Shown here one piece after another: positions 53,629 to 64,000 of a DNA stretch of 64,000 nt (positions within the stretch are counted from its first letter, which is position 1; each line of letters begins with the position of its first letter). Source of the stretch: Symbiodinium natans (taxonomy: Eukaryota; Sar; Dinophyceae; Suessiales; Symbiodiniaceae); contig CAJNDS010002374.1 of NCBI GenBank assembly GCA_905221605.1, positions 310,001 to 374,000 on the forward strand, read 5' to 3'. The notes beneath the pieces were generated by a model. It was not told the DNA's origin. It saw only the letters and a list, made by a program, of their open reading frames with translations, and made no database searches. Position numbers and translations under genes: made by a program.

Positions 53629-55290
53629 ATGGGCACCAAAGGCGACTTGGTTGCCCTGGTTCACGAGGAAGCCGGTGCGCGGAACATGTCTGAGGACCGA
53701 ACGAAGCGTATCGGGCTCAAAAACGCAGACTTCTCGCAACTTTTTGCTCAGGCAAGCCTTGGCTGTTGGGTTGTGGAGCTGGCGCTCCAGCCCCCTGCCG
53801 AGGCTTGGAATGGAAGAAGGGCTTCGAAGAGCATTTTCTCACATGGAAAGAGCCTTGCATTGCGATGCGAGGACCGTGAGGATGCCTCAGCTTTGGCATG
53901 GAGCATCTCTGAGCATCCCTCGCCTCTCAGATTGAGCTTAGTCATGCAGTCATGCCCGTCTTGCTTGTGGGTCAGTTGTGTAGAAGGGCAACTTAGCAAG
54001 TTGTCGAGTACTGGGGTCCTTCATCTCAAAGGAAAATGCAAGTCTATATACATGTCCATCTAAATATGCGTCGTGCGCTGCTCGCGTGCTGCAATCTCAG
54101 GCAGTATATATTCCGCATGGCATAGCGAGCGATAAATATCGGCATGTGGACTTGTCCTGGGCATATCCGCTGGATGGAAATATGAGAGGTCCACTTAGAT
54201 GCTTTGGGTTCCGGGGCTGTCTGACTTTGAACTGAAATGCATGTGCTTTGGGTATCTGCGAGTGTTTGCAGGCCGTTGACAAGCTCAACCGATCGCGAAT
54301 CGCTCTGGAGGCCGTTCCGAGCTCCGGGCTTGCGGTCCAAGCCGCCTGCAAGAACCTTCGTAAACGTCCGCTAGGCCTGACAATGACAGATTTCTTGCAA
54401 CCATCTCAGAGTCAGACCAGGGCAAAGTCTTTCCACCATCTGTCGGGCTGTCCAACCTGCGCGAAGTGGCTGGGGGCCTCAGTGCAACGCAACGTTCCTC
54501 AGCTGTTTTGGCAGTGGCACTCAGGTCCCGCGCCAGGCGAGGCTTGGCCCGGGCGACAGCTTGGCGGCGACGGCGCGTTCTCCGTCAAAATCCAGGTGGC
54601 TTAGCACTCTGTACGCGCTCCCTGGCATGCCGTAGCAAGCCTGTTGCGAGGACGCGAGGAGTCCGGCGAGGAGGACGTTCTCGTGAACCTAGGTCCCAGG
54701 CTATGCATCCCCCTGCCCAACGGTGGTGGGCAAGCTGGCGAAGCACGGCAGCTTGTCGTGTCCACTGCAAAGGCTAGAACAATCAGCGGATGGTCAAACA
54801 CAGTGCGTCCGTTTTTTGGATGGATCCAGCATCGAGTCCATCTCCATGTCTGCTACGTGTGTGTGTGTGTGTGTGTGCGTTCATACTCAACTACTTGCTC
54901 AACTTGAATGTTCTTTTGCAGTCGGGCAGTCAGGAATCCATCAGGCCCATGGGTCGCGTGCCGCACACTTCTTCGGTCGGTCCATTGTGAAGCATCGCGC
55001 GTTCGGGCTCTGCATCTTTACAGCCGCTGCCCGCGCGTAGTGAACCCAGAGCGCCGCTCATTGACCCGCGCCGCACTTGCGGTCCAAGCCGCCTGCAAGA
55101 GCCTTAGATTTCTTGCAAGTCTCAGATCTCAGACCATCTCAGAGACAGAGCAGACTCAGCAGTTTATCATCTTCGCAACTGGAGTCATTGTTGCAGTAGC
55201 GAGTGCAGTCATGACGGCTCGCGTAACAAGTGAGCTTTGCGGACTGCAGTGCGGAGTTTTTTCACCGTTGAAAAAGAGCCAAGGAATGTG
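53629..55290 (+). CDS. Possible tail-anchored protein of unknown function, multi-exon
   Basis: An ATG at 53629 opens MGTKGDLVALVHEEAGARNM and continues as TKRIGLKNADFSQLFAQ. Later candidate exons after AG acceptors are AVDKLNRSRIALEAVPSS (about 54274), DGAFSVKIQ (about 54570), CVRFLDGSSIESISM (about 54806), SGSQESIRPMGRV (about 54923), and a hydrophobic helix, IIFATGVIVAVASAVMTARV (about 55167), close to the end. A helical head plus one C-terminal membrane helix suggests a tail anchor, but no family was recognised and the exon chain is my inference. A (GT)n tract (54859-54878) lies in an intron. Confidence 0.35.
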
Positions 55291-55877
55291 TTGAAATGAT
55301 ACCTTACATGCAATGTCATGCTGCTGTTTCTGCATAGCATATACCGCCGCTCGAATCATGCACCTCCGTACATCCTACTCAGAGTTCAAAGCTTCAAACG
55401 CTGAACCACTTTGTGTTATGGCTTTCGGGGAGTCAAGAGTCTCCCAAGCCCCAAATCCCTCATCCCCAAGCCGTTGCTTCGAGGCAGCTGCCCCGGCCAG
55501 CCACTTCAACTCACGACCGGCAAAGTGGCATCAGCAAAAGCTTGCGGGATGTTTTCACGGCGAGGTTCATGGTGTGCACACATTGGATCCGAACACACAC
55601 CCCTAGAGCCTACAGCGCTTTCTAGGACAGCGTCCAGGCTCAGAAGAGGCCTTGAGTCAACTTCATGCAGCTGAGCGCTCGAGACTTCTGTGCTTCTGTG
55701 GGACCAGCTGTCCGAACATTCCCTTGGAGATCCGTGCTCCCTCGGATCGAATGCAACCATGGCATGATGCAGAAGGAAGCGTCCCCATCGGCTAGTTAGG
55801 CTAGTCGGGGCAGGCGTAGCAGCGTACATGGCAGCTAGAAGATCCAAGCATAAACTTGCTGCTTTCCACTTGGCGCC

Positions 55878-56298
55878 ATGAGCAAGATGGACGACCTGGA
55901 GCGGCGAGTGGCGGCACTCGAGAGGCGAGTAGCACAGGCCCGTCGCCTACGAGACGCTGAATTCTTCAGGTTGCCCACGTTTGCCCATGCCACGTGCAGG
56001 CCAAAGCTCTGCAGGACTTCTGCGAGACAAAGGCCTCCAGACCTGCCAGACTCTGCGTGGTTTGAAGGCTTGTGCTTTTAAAGTCGTTTCAAGCTGCAGG
56101 TGGACGATCTCAAGAAGTCTGTTTGGGACTTAGCAGGTGCGCTGTAGAGTTCCAGAGTCCCGCAATGTTTTGGTCCAGGTGGCTTGGTTCTCGCCTGTCA
56201 GCTGGTACCCATACACCCCCTGCGGCTGGCTATCATGGTGCTGCTGCGAGAAGCACCACGAGCAGGAGGAGGAGGTCCACGTGTCAAAGCCTGAGTGA
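55878..56298 (+). CDS. Small 70-residue protein: coiled-coil head, Trp/Cys-rich tail
   Basis: Three exons join in phase: 55878-55937 (MSKMDDLERRVAALERRVAQ, GC donor), 56100-56132 (VDDLKKSVWDL, GC donor GCAGGT) and 56179-56298 (VAWFSPVSWYPYTPCGWL, then SWCCCEKHHEQEEE, stop 56296-56298). The first half has heptad-like Leu/Val spacing with alternating charges, so it probably forms a coiled coil. The second has four Trp, a CCC triplet followed by EKHH, and an acidic tail. The cysteine cluster could be lipidated or bind metal; neither is shown. The whole gene is only 421 bp. I know no named family. A different donor at 55970 would break the frame, which supports the GC choice. Confidence 0.6.
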
Positions 56299-56299
56299 T

Positions 56300-58990
56300 A
56301 GATTCAAGGCATCACGTGAGTCCCATTTCGCTGTCGATCCCGTCGCCGTCGCACCTCAGGCGGTGCTGCTGTTGAAGGGAAGTCTGGGCCCCAACGTGCT
56401 CGCATGATGTTGCCTTGAGACAATCTCGTGTGCGTGATGCGGCAGTTTGACCGTAATTCTGTATGATGTTGTAGATTTCTGTAAATGTGCTTTTATGAGA
56501 TACAGCTGAACTTCAAGTACGCCCATTCACTTTAGGTTCCTGGCAGGTTGGGAGCGCAGTGCATGTTCTGCAGTTTCAAAGATAAATCAGGCACACCCAC
56601 CAGAGGAGCCATAAAGACAAGGCACAAGTCAACAAGCCGTGAGCAGCATGCTTTGGGAATGGTTTTGCTGCTTTTGAGTTTGTAATGTGCTTAAGCTGTT
56701 TCGCATACGAAGTTGTCAAACATGTGCAGGAGCAGTAAAGAAGGCAGCACGGAGAAACAACAAACACAAGTTAAACAAGGCATGTATTCACGTTTTGCCC
56801 TTTTGCTTTTACCTGCTTCTTGTAGAAGGATATTGTTATGGTTTCGGATTCGAAGTTGGAAGAGCAACCGTGAGAAAAACGAACACGAGCACCGCTCCAA
56901 AGGCCACAACATTTCGAAAGCCAGGAGCAAGCATAAACAGCCGTGAGTTTTTGGCTCGTTTCATGTTGTTGCGAAGTTTGCACGGGAACTAGCTGAGCTT
57001 TTGTTGCTTTCAAAAACAGTTCAGCAAGTTGACGTGAGCCACTTGTGTTGCGAAACCATGGACAGACCTTGCATCTTTGCAAAGTCGGTCGCTGCCTGCT
57101 CACCAGGGGGTTGCCCAAGTGAAAACCCAGAGGATGCTGAAGATTTCTTGGGTCTTTGCAAGCGTGGAGCTGCCACTACGATCTGCAGTACAGGCGTAGC
57201 CATACCTGGTTGTCGTGTTGAGAATGGGAGGCGCGTAGCCGTAGCAGACATGGAAGGTCCTGGCCGTTGGATGAGGAATGTGATTGGGTTGAGGCGGGCT
57301 GGCCGAGCAAAGTTTGAGCTCGCTGTTTGTCTGCATGCAACGTTAGGTGCCAACCATCCGACGGCTGGACGAGACAGGACTGGCAGCATGACCTGCACAT
57401 TGTGCCAAACTCATGCACTCACCAGTTACGTGAAAGTGATTGTTTGTTGGCACTGTCTGATGTATCGTGGCCGTGCTGCAGCACTCAAGATCCCTGCCGG
57501 ATGCCTGTGTCCAGGCAGCTGGTTCGACGCCTTCCCGCCGAGGCGTCTTCAGTGACAGGGCGATGTCTGTTCTGACAGGCTGCGGCAGTGCAACAACAAA
57601 GTTCAGAGAGTGGCCAGATATCTCAACTTAGGCAGCATTTGGCCGTGCCTGGGCAAAGTTTGCTTGGCATCCGGGCGGATGAGCCGCTTGGACGTATTCT
57701 TGATTCTTGTCCTTCACCGGTTTCACTTGTCAGACATTGGGCGGCGGACGCCTTGGTAACTGTAACTGTAGCCCCATGATGCACTGCTGAACCTGCAAGT
57801 ATCCTGAGACCGCCTGAGACCACAAGACAGGCCACTTCAGCGACGCATCTGCGGCAGCCTCTCGGTTTCAACGGATGCGGATTGCATGCTGGCCGGACGA
57901 GAGCTGACGTCGCTGACATCGGTTGCCTTACATGATCATTGTCAAATCATGTCAAATCAGTGCGCCAATGACCCGTTGAGACTGCGCTCTTCTGTCGACT
58001 CGAGGCACCCGTCCCCACTCCTCCGGCAAAGCCTGGGCTTGCCGTCCAATGGGCCCGCTGCTCAGCATGACTCAGCCTTGCTGAGCTGCAGCTATAGCTG
58101 CTATGGCAAACTAACGTCACACGATGGGATGACACGAGATGCCTGGAAGTCAGCTGCAAAGCTTCACCGATGCCAGGTCGACAGCCTCGACAGCCCCTAG
58201 CCTGGATGGGATACGAATTCAAGTATCTGCAGCTTGTGATGATCCCAGCCAGGCAAGCCACTGTTGTCGTGTCTTGGTCTCCACTTACCAATGCAGCTTC
58301 GCAACTATGTCTTTGTGCTGCGTGTTGTAGACCTCCACAATCATCCGCATAACCGCGCCCAAAGCCCAAAGCCAATTCTCAGCCTGGCGCTGGTGCTGCG
58401 GAGCCAATTTGGCCAAATCGCCAGTGCGAAGTATTCTCAAGCCGTCGCAAAAATGCGAGAGCTTTTTCGGGGAACGCTCGACTCCAAGGAAACCTCTCTC
58501 TCTCTACTTGTACGAGAGTCCAGCAGCCCTGAAAGGCTTGGAGGTGCCATTGGAGAAGGAGATGTCGTAAGGCGTTGTCACACACGTCAATCACACATGC
58601 AGAGTTTCATGTGCCATTCACTTCGAACCATTCGAATCCTTCAGGTGCTGTAGTTCATGCCTGGGCGCCGATACATGAGCAGCCAGCTCAGAGTGAGGCC
58701 CTTTCGAGAGGTTCTTCCGGTTCTTTCCTCGGTGCGCTGGTTAGGCTCTCCTACCATTCCGAGTATGCTTCAGCCTCCGCAGCTGCTTCTCCCGATTCTC
58801 GTCGTGGTCGGCGGCCCCACCATGCAACTGCCATCCAGCAGCGCGTGCACGCCAGAAATGACCGCTGCGGCACTGGCAGGACCGCAGGAGTCGGATCCCT
58901 TTCGCGTGTCGCTGGAGCAGTTTGGTGCCGGGCCGCTAAAGCTGATGTTCTTGAAGGCTTGGAGACCTCAGAGCTTTTGGGGGAGTTTAC
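56300..58990. other. Long stretch with overlapping open frames, no gene established
   Basis: Frames on both strands overlap at 57001-57575 and 57588-59049, and some look partly coding. Around 57590-57775 two + frames are open at once; one contains CNNKVQRVARYLNLGSI. Around 58740-59030 one + frame is Ala/Arg-rich and another is hydrophobic. I cannot choose between them from the sequence alone and name no gene. Confidence 0.3.
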
Positions 58991-59429
58991 TCGAGATCAG
59001 GCTCGCCGATCCCTTGCCACTGCAGGATGATGGCTTGCAGACTTCCTAGGGCAGGGAGAACGTGGGCAGCCTGGAGCATCAGCCGCCTTAAGTGCATGGC
59101 ATTGCAGTAGGCGCTCGCATGGTGCCGCGGCATGCCGCGGCATCCGAGCTTGAAAAATTCGATTGCTCCAAGGTCACAATTGTCGCCGTTCTGTTGCCGA
59201 CGCAGATGCCCGAGCAATAGCAGGTAGGATCAGCTGTTTTCTGTCCGTCATGACGATTAGATCCAATGACTCTTTGCACTTGTGCTAGGCACTCAGGCGT
59301 GCCGCATGTTGCACCCCTGGCCCTGGAAAAAGTGCCTGAATCCTATAAGAACTACACAAATTGCATAAGACGCCTTGTGGTGAGAGTCTCGAGGGTGTCA
59401 ACCAAACAACTGGGAGCTTAGTACGCAGG

Positions 59430-59690
59430 TTTAGTGACTAATTAGGGTTCAGGGTTGGGGGGTTCATACGCATTTGGAGTTGGGGTTATCCTAGGAGCAG
59501 CCCTACCTTCTTTACAATCTTTATAACCTACTAACTAAGTGCCCTGGGCCTTGAGGCAAGCATGAAACTTCAACAAACGCGGAGCTCAAAACCCTGTAAC
59601 CCCCAAATTACCCTAAACCCTCCCTAACCCTAAACCCTAAACCCCAAACCCCAAACCCCAAACCCTAAACCCCGCACTGCAAAGCCCCTC
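59430..59690. repeat. Facing telomere-like tracts (TTAGGG side, then CCCTAAA side)
   Basis: At 59441-59485 the + strand shows TTAGGGTTCAGGGTTGGGG and GGGGTTAT. At 59595-59680 it shows CCCTAAACCCTCCCTAACCC, CCCTAAACCCCAAACCCC and variants. The strand order (G-rich first, C-rich second) is opposite to that at 32.6/37.4 kb and resembles a head-to-head junction. Confidence 0.8.
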
Positions 59691-59699
59691 AAAAGTCCG

Positions 59700-61480
59700 C
59701 CAGATGGCTGCAGCTCCCCAAGCTCCCCGAGCTCCACGGAGCCCGGGCCGATGCCAGGCGAGGGACCCACAGAATTTCTTGTTGTTTCTATTTTACATAT
59801 TTGCTTTTTTTGGGGGGGGGCGAAGGGGGGGGGGGGTTATCTATCTTCTGCTTCAAGGGGCCCTAGAGGGCTTCTCAGGGGTTTTCTAGGCAGGCTTTAT
59901 AGGTCTGGGGTCTCGGTAACTGGGTGAGATTATGGGATCAAGGGGTTCAGGCGGCGGCAGGTTGAGATGCAGGGCTTAAGAAGCTCTGGGCCAGAGGCGC
60001 CTAGCCTTCAACCCAATAAACAAACAGAAGCGCAAGGGTATCTTTAAGGTTTCAGGGCTTCGGCGGCTCCGGCAGGCACCTAGGATCGGGACTAACTGAG
60101 AACAGATCATGCTCGCGTGAAGAGAGGAGCCCTGCAGCCTGCAGACCTACGTATGACTAGGGCTGCACCTGCTGACGCAAGAACTTCGATACTTGCCGAG
60201 AAGCTCACTGTAGTTGGACAAACATGCTGCATCGGATTTTCGAATGCACTTTGTATCTTGACACCGTGTTTCCTGAGTTTCCGAGGTTCCTCCTGCCATG
60301 GAACTTTATCAAGCTTTTCGTGTGGGGTGAAGTTCCGCTGCTTGCCATTGACGTGATGCATGACGGTCGTTAATTGAACCCCTCCGCGGATCCCAAGCAT
60401 ACCAGAAATCCATGGAATGAGCATATCGGCTCGGATCAGTAGGTGTTGCAGTGTTGCAAGCTTCGAAGCCCCCGTCTCGCCATGGCTACTGACATGGAAC
60501 TGTTACTGGAGGCCCGCTGCTTCTCACGTGTGGGTAGGACGGGTAGGACAGCAGACAAAGTCACCGGGTCAAACAACGCCCACTCCCAAAGCAATTTGGA
60601 AAGCTTGGTTTGAGTGTCAATCCTAAGCTTAAGAAGCAAACTTTCCAAGATGACACCGCTCCACTACAGCGCAGCATCAGTCACTTCACCAGCACGTCGC
60701 GATGGATTACATGCACCTTTTGCTCCAGGACTCTGTTCCATGCCCACACTGTGGCGACCGGGTGCTGCAGGATCGCCTCGAGGCAGGGACCACCTTGGTT
60801 CGTTACACGGGGGTAAATGGATGAGATGGATTAATCATCTCGGCTTTTCGTGTGTCTGGATCTGAGCTCATGTCTTTCTCCGTCTCAAGATGTGCTTTCG
60901 GAGCGGAAAGATGAACGACGCAGCAAAGAGATGGAAGAAGATAGTTGCAGCATGATCAGATGGTCTCTTGCTATCTCCGGCAGCAGAATGGGGAGATAGC
61001 AAAGAAAAGAGACACAAACAAAGAAGCCTTAGAATACAAGGTTACATATTATGTAAATGTAGAAACAAAATGTGCAAAAGGTAACAACATTGTGCGGATC
61101 CAATACCGGATGTTGATTGGAGTTTGCTTCATCACGTCTTTTGAGTGCAGACGATTATCACAACGGACAGACGGCACAGTCTTCAACAAGGAATTTTGGC
61201 AGTTGAGGTTCGAGCCATAATGTCGAGCACAAGTAGTTGGTCCCAACAAGTAGTTGTGACTTCGGGCAACAGGTTTCCAGAAACTTCAACTTTGGCGAAG
61301 GACACCGGCCTTACAGTTTGTGCAATCGAAACTGTTGACCCGACTCTTTGACGTGCTCCAATACCTGACCTTTAAACCTCCAAAACCAACACTGTCCGCT
61401 GTTGCGCCCCGTCGCTGACAACAAACACATGCTTTTCTCGCCGCAGGTTCACCTGACCAGGTGGTGTCCATCCCTGCCAT
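59700..61480. other. No gene recognised
   Basis: It contains a G-run region at 59811-59836 and small open frames only. Nothing is supported as coding. Confidence 0.35.
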
Positions 61481-61587
61481 CCCTGCCATCCCTGGGTGAG
61501 GATTCTTCTGACGACGATGTGTCCAGATTTGAAGCGCAATAGTAAGAATGGAGCTGCAGCAGTGCCAGCCGTAGTTGTCGTTTAGAA

Positions 61588-61706
61588 GTAGTAGGAGAAG
61601 CAGTAGCAGTAGCAGCAGCAGCAGCAGCAGTAGCAGTAGCAGTAGCAGTAGCAGTAGCAGTAGCAGTAGCAGTAGCAGTAGCAGTAGCAGTAGCAGTAGC
61701 AGTAGC

Positions 61707-61791
<85 letters not shown>

Positions 61792-61792
61792 A
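61588..61792. repeat. AGC/AGT trinucleotide microsatellite
   Basis: It begins as CAG/TAG mixtures ((GCAGTA)n) and becomes pure (AGT)n. Frames through it give poly-Ser, poly-Thr or poly-Tyr only. Confidence 0.95.
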
Positions 61793-61899
61793 TTAATAGT
61801 AAGTAGAAAATTGTGAGCAATGCTGTTGTTTTTTCTGAGCACAGGTCTGCTCCCGCAAGCTTGCAGCCTTAAACTAAAGTCTGCTGCCTCCGCGAGCTT

Positions 61900-62480
61900 C
61901 AGCTCAAGGGCTTGAAAACATTGAATCGTGGCCTTGCAACGTGGCCTTGTTTTGCAAAATGTGAAGCTCGAACACTACGTATCCTGTGTACCCGAAAAGA
62001 GGTATACCTTTTGCTGCACACACAATTTCCATAACGTGAGAAACACGAGATGTACACAGAAGTTACCAGGTGGCTGGTATTCAATGCACGCGACATGGCA
62101 TGAAGTGCACTGCGCAACGGATACGACTGTCATAGCAACCGGCAGCCTGCCGGTGCCGGAGGAATGCGCGGCTGCGCCGCCAAACTTCCCTTTGCTCCCT
62201 GCATCCTTGAGGTATCTCTTCGCCGCCCTTTGCGGACAGCTGTTCTGGCAGCCTCTGTTGCTCGGCTCAGCTGTAGTGTTCGGGACCTTGAACTCTAGAT
62301 TCTTGGGGCCCTATCAAGATAATACCTTGCAACGGGGTGGCTTATTCAAGGACATGTGTTAATGCTTGTTTGAACCCACACACATCCACGTAACTTTTAT
62401 CTCTTGTAAAAGGAGGGTAGAGAACTGGAGCTTCACCGCTGGGAGGTACAACTTCCTATGGGCTTCCACGTGGATGCTGT
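61900..62480. other. Uncertain open segment with one hydrophobic stretch
   Basis: The + frame near 62130-62360 reads TTVIATGSLPVPEECA, later LFAALCGQLFWQPLLLGSAV, ending at a stop near 62361. It might be a terminal exon of an unknown membrane protein, but no upstream exon was found. Confidence 0.25.
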
Positions 62481-63350
62481 TTGCATGGCATATGTGGGGT
62501 GGTTAGAGGTTTGCGGGTTGAAGTTGAACAACGCTTGTGGGGGCACGAAGTTGCCGAGCAGGCCAAGCAGGCAGACGTGGTCCAGAAAGGAACGCATCGG
62601 AATCTTTACGCTGTCCAAAGCCTATTGATCAGAGCCTCCCACAACCTGTATCACTGTATTTTCGAAGTTTGGCAATTGAAAGATGAAGAGGCGCAGCAGG
62701 AACTGCAGCAAAGCCGCGCTGCTGGAGAGCACTGGCAGGCAGAGCTTCAGCGTGAGGAGATTAACCCCTAAGCCTTTCTTCTCAGAAATCAGGAATACAA
62801 ACCAAATGGTTCCAAAGCTGAACAAATACCTCACAGGGTCCGTTTGATGTCAGGAGCTACTTCGAGCGCAAGCTGATGCATCACGCTTCCGCGACGAGCT
62901 GCGAGCCATGACGGAGCTTGCGCTGCAGCGCGAGGAGGTCGTCGCGGGACGTTTTTGTTTTGCTAGTCTTTGTGAGCTGTGCTTCATGATGATAGGGGGG
63001 TTCTTGCTGAAAGCTTCGGCTTTGGGTTTGGGAGCGCGTGTCTTCGGGTTGTAGATTGATTTGGGGTGTTAAGTTCTCAGAGGCCGGCATGTGAAGACAT
63101 ATGTTGCTCGTGCCGCCTCGGCAGTCGGGGGTGCAGCTCCCAGAGGGGACACACTGCAGGTAGAACGTTCTTTTTGACAGGGCCATGCATGCCATGAGCC
63201 TGAATTCCCACATCAAGACCTGGGGCCAAAACTTCCAAAATATCGTCTCCGCGTTTCAGATTTTTTTTGCAGAGGAGGCTGCTGATGCTGCATGGCGCGA
63301 GCAAATAGAGGAGCTTCCCGCGCGACAATTGTTTGAGAGCTGTGTTTGAA
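62481..63350 (+). CDS. Coiled-coil protein, partial exon set
   Basis: Exon-like segments: ASHNLYHCIFEVWQLKDEEA with QQELQQSRAAGEHWQAEL (about 62635-62760), then QELLRAQADASRFRDELRAM with TELALQREEVVAG (about 62853-62950), then MHAMSLNSHIKTWGQNFQNI (about 63187) and EEAADAAWREQIEELPARQL (about 63272), with a stop near 63350. Heptad-like spacing of Leu/Ala with many Glu, Gln and Arg indicates long coiled coils. An upstream in-frame region from 62481 could belong to it. No family is identifiable from coiled coil alone, and the 5' limit is uncertain. Confidence 0.5.
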
Positions 63351-63354
63351 GATC

Positions 63355-64000
63355 AAGTGCGGGGGTTGCAGACTTGATTTGCAGGAGAGAGTGGGCGCGA
63401 TGGAAGGAAGTGGAAGCTGCTGCTTGTTCAGTCTTCCATTTTTTGGCAAGTGATCAGTGATCGGATTTGATTGAGTAGCTTTCGTGGTGATTCATGGAGC
63501 AGACTCACTCTTTGCATTGTGGATGTACAGCCATTTGGATCATGCTTGCCGTCTCGCTCGTGTTATCAAAGTTCCCGTGCGAGCATGGCGTGTGAAGCTT
63601 TCGGGACGACCTGTGTGCGGTCATAAAAGATCCCATCCCCAAAGCGCATGTGACACCCTCTCCGCCTCAGTGTCATGTCAGTAGCACAATGGAAACCAAT
63701 GGAAACCACATTGTCGAAGTTGTCATGCTCCTTTCCACTATTCGTGGCAAGAAATCATCCATGTTCTTGTCCGGCAAGCATGGGGGCACATGCAGACCGT
63801 GCCAGTTTCCTCCAACAGAAGATGTATAACATGCATAAGATGTATACTGTCGTCTTAGAAGATGTATCATATGCCGGTGACTATTCTGGTGTCCATTGTG
63901 CAGGTCAGCTTTGCTGCTCCGGGAGTCGGCCGTGTGAAGGCATCGAGTTCAGAGGGCCTTGTCCCTACAATCCACAGAGTATCTCTTAGAGATAGATTCA
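63355..64000. other. Right edge, no gene recognised
   Basis: Short open frames on both strands, no recognisable exon. It contains a local repeat of AAGATGTAT near 63820-63865. Confidence 0.35.

Noticed and set aside
57001-57555. 184-codon + ORF with several Cys
   Set aside because: Both strands are open over the same span and no family or splice evidence supports one frame.

Overview
The window reads as nuclear DNA of a dinoflagellate. Genes are cut into many short exons and every gene I can recognise lies on the + strand. Introns end in AG followed by an exon G. Besides GT donors there are clear GC donors (15121, 41632, 41983) and one probable GA donor (near 45594). The introns and spacers are full of microsatellites, minisatellites and CCCTAAA/TTTAGGG-like tracts. 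One deduced protein carries an FVAP-type plastid leader. No bacterial operon features are present. The species cannot be read from this sequence. There is a 100-base assembly gap at 27599-27698.

Left third (1-18 kb): the 3' half of a modular type I polyketide synthase gene. The order is structural ketoreductase half, enoylreductase, ketoreductase, acyl carrier protein and thioesterase, ending at a stop at 17886-17888. The ketoreductase is split by an intron of almost 6 kb that holds an intact 411-residue membrane-protein ORF (8840-10075) and perhaps a second small gene (6051-6856). A four-exon membrane-protein gene (14033-15391) lies between the carrier protein and the thioesterase.

Middle (18-32 kb): a 0.7-kb polypyrimidine tract, then a run of helical-looking exons of unknown function (20.8-24.3 kb), then a clavaminate-synthase-like Fe(II)/2-oxoglutarate oxygenase (24.36-31.6 kb). 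One intron of the oxygenase gene holds a 35-bp minisatellite, interrupted by a 1,515-bp transposon-like element with terminal inverted repeats and a 5-bp target duplication.

Right half (32-64 kb): two inverted, telomere-like arms 4.4 kb apart (32.6-37.4 kb) enclosing GA-rich and CAG-rich DNA. They are followed by a plastid-targeted-looking membrane protein with a VPDIK-repeat tail (39.9-42.2 kb), a secreted Cys/Trp-module protein (42.4-44.3 kb), and an ACT-domain gene possibly fused to a cytochrome-b5 sulfite oxidase (44.5-50.1 kb). Next come a PPPDE (DeSI-type) peptidase (51-52.75 kb), a probable tail-anchored protein (53.6-55.3 kb), a 70-residue small protein (55.88-56.3 kb) and a coiled-coil gene near the right edge (62.5-63.35 kb).

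Exon ends were placed by eye from family conservation and splice consensus. Genes without a recognised family have uncertain limits. The genes do not form one obvious pathway; they look like a one-strand gene array of the kind known in dinoflagellates.
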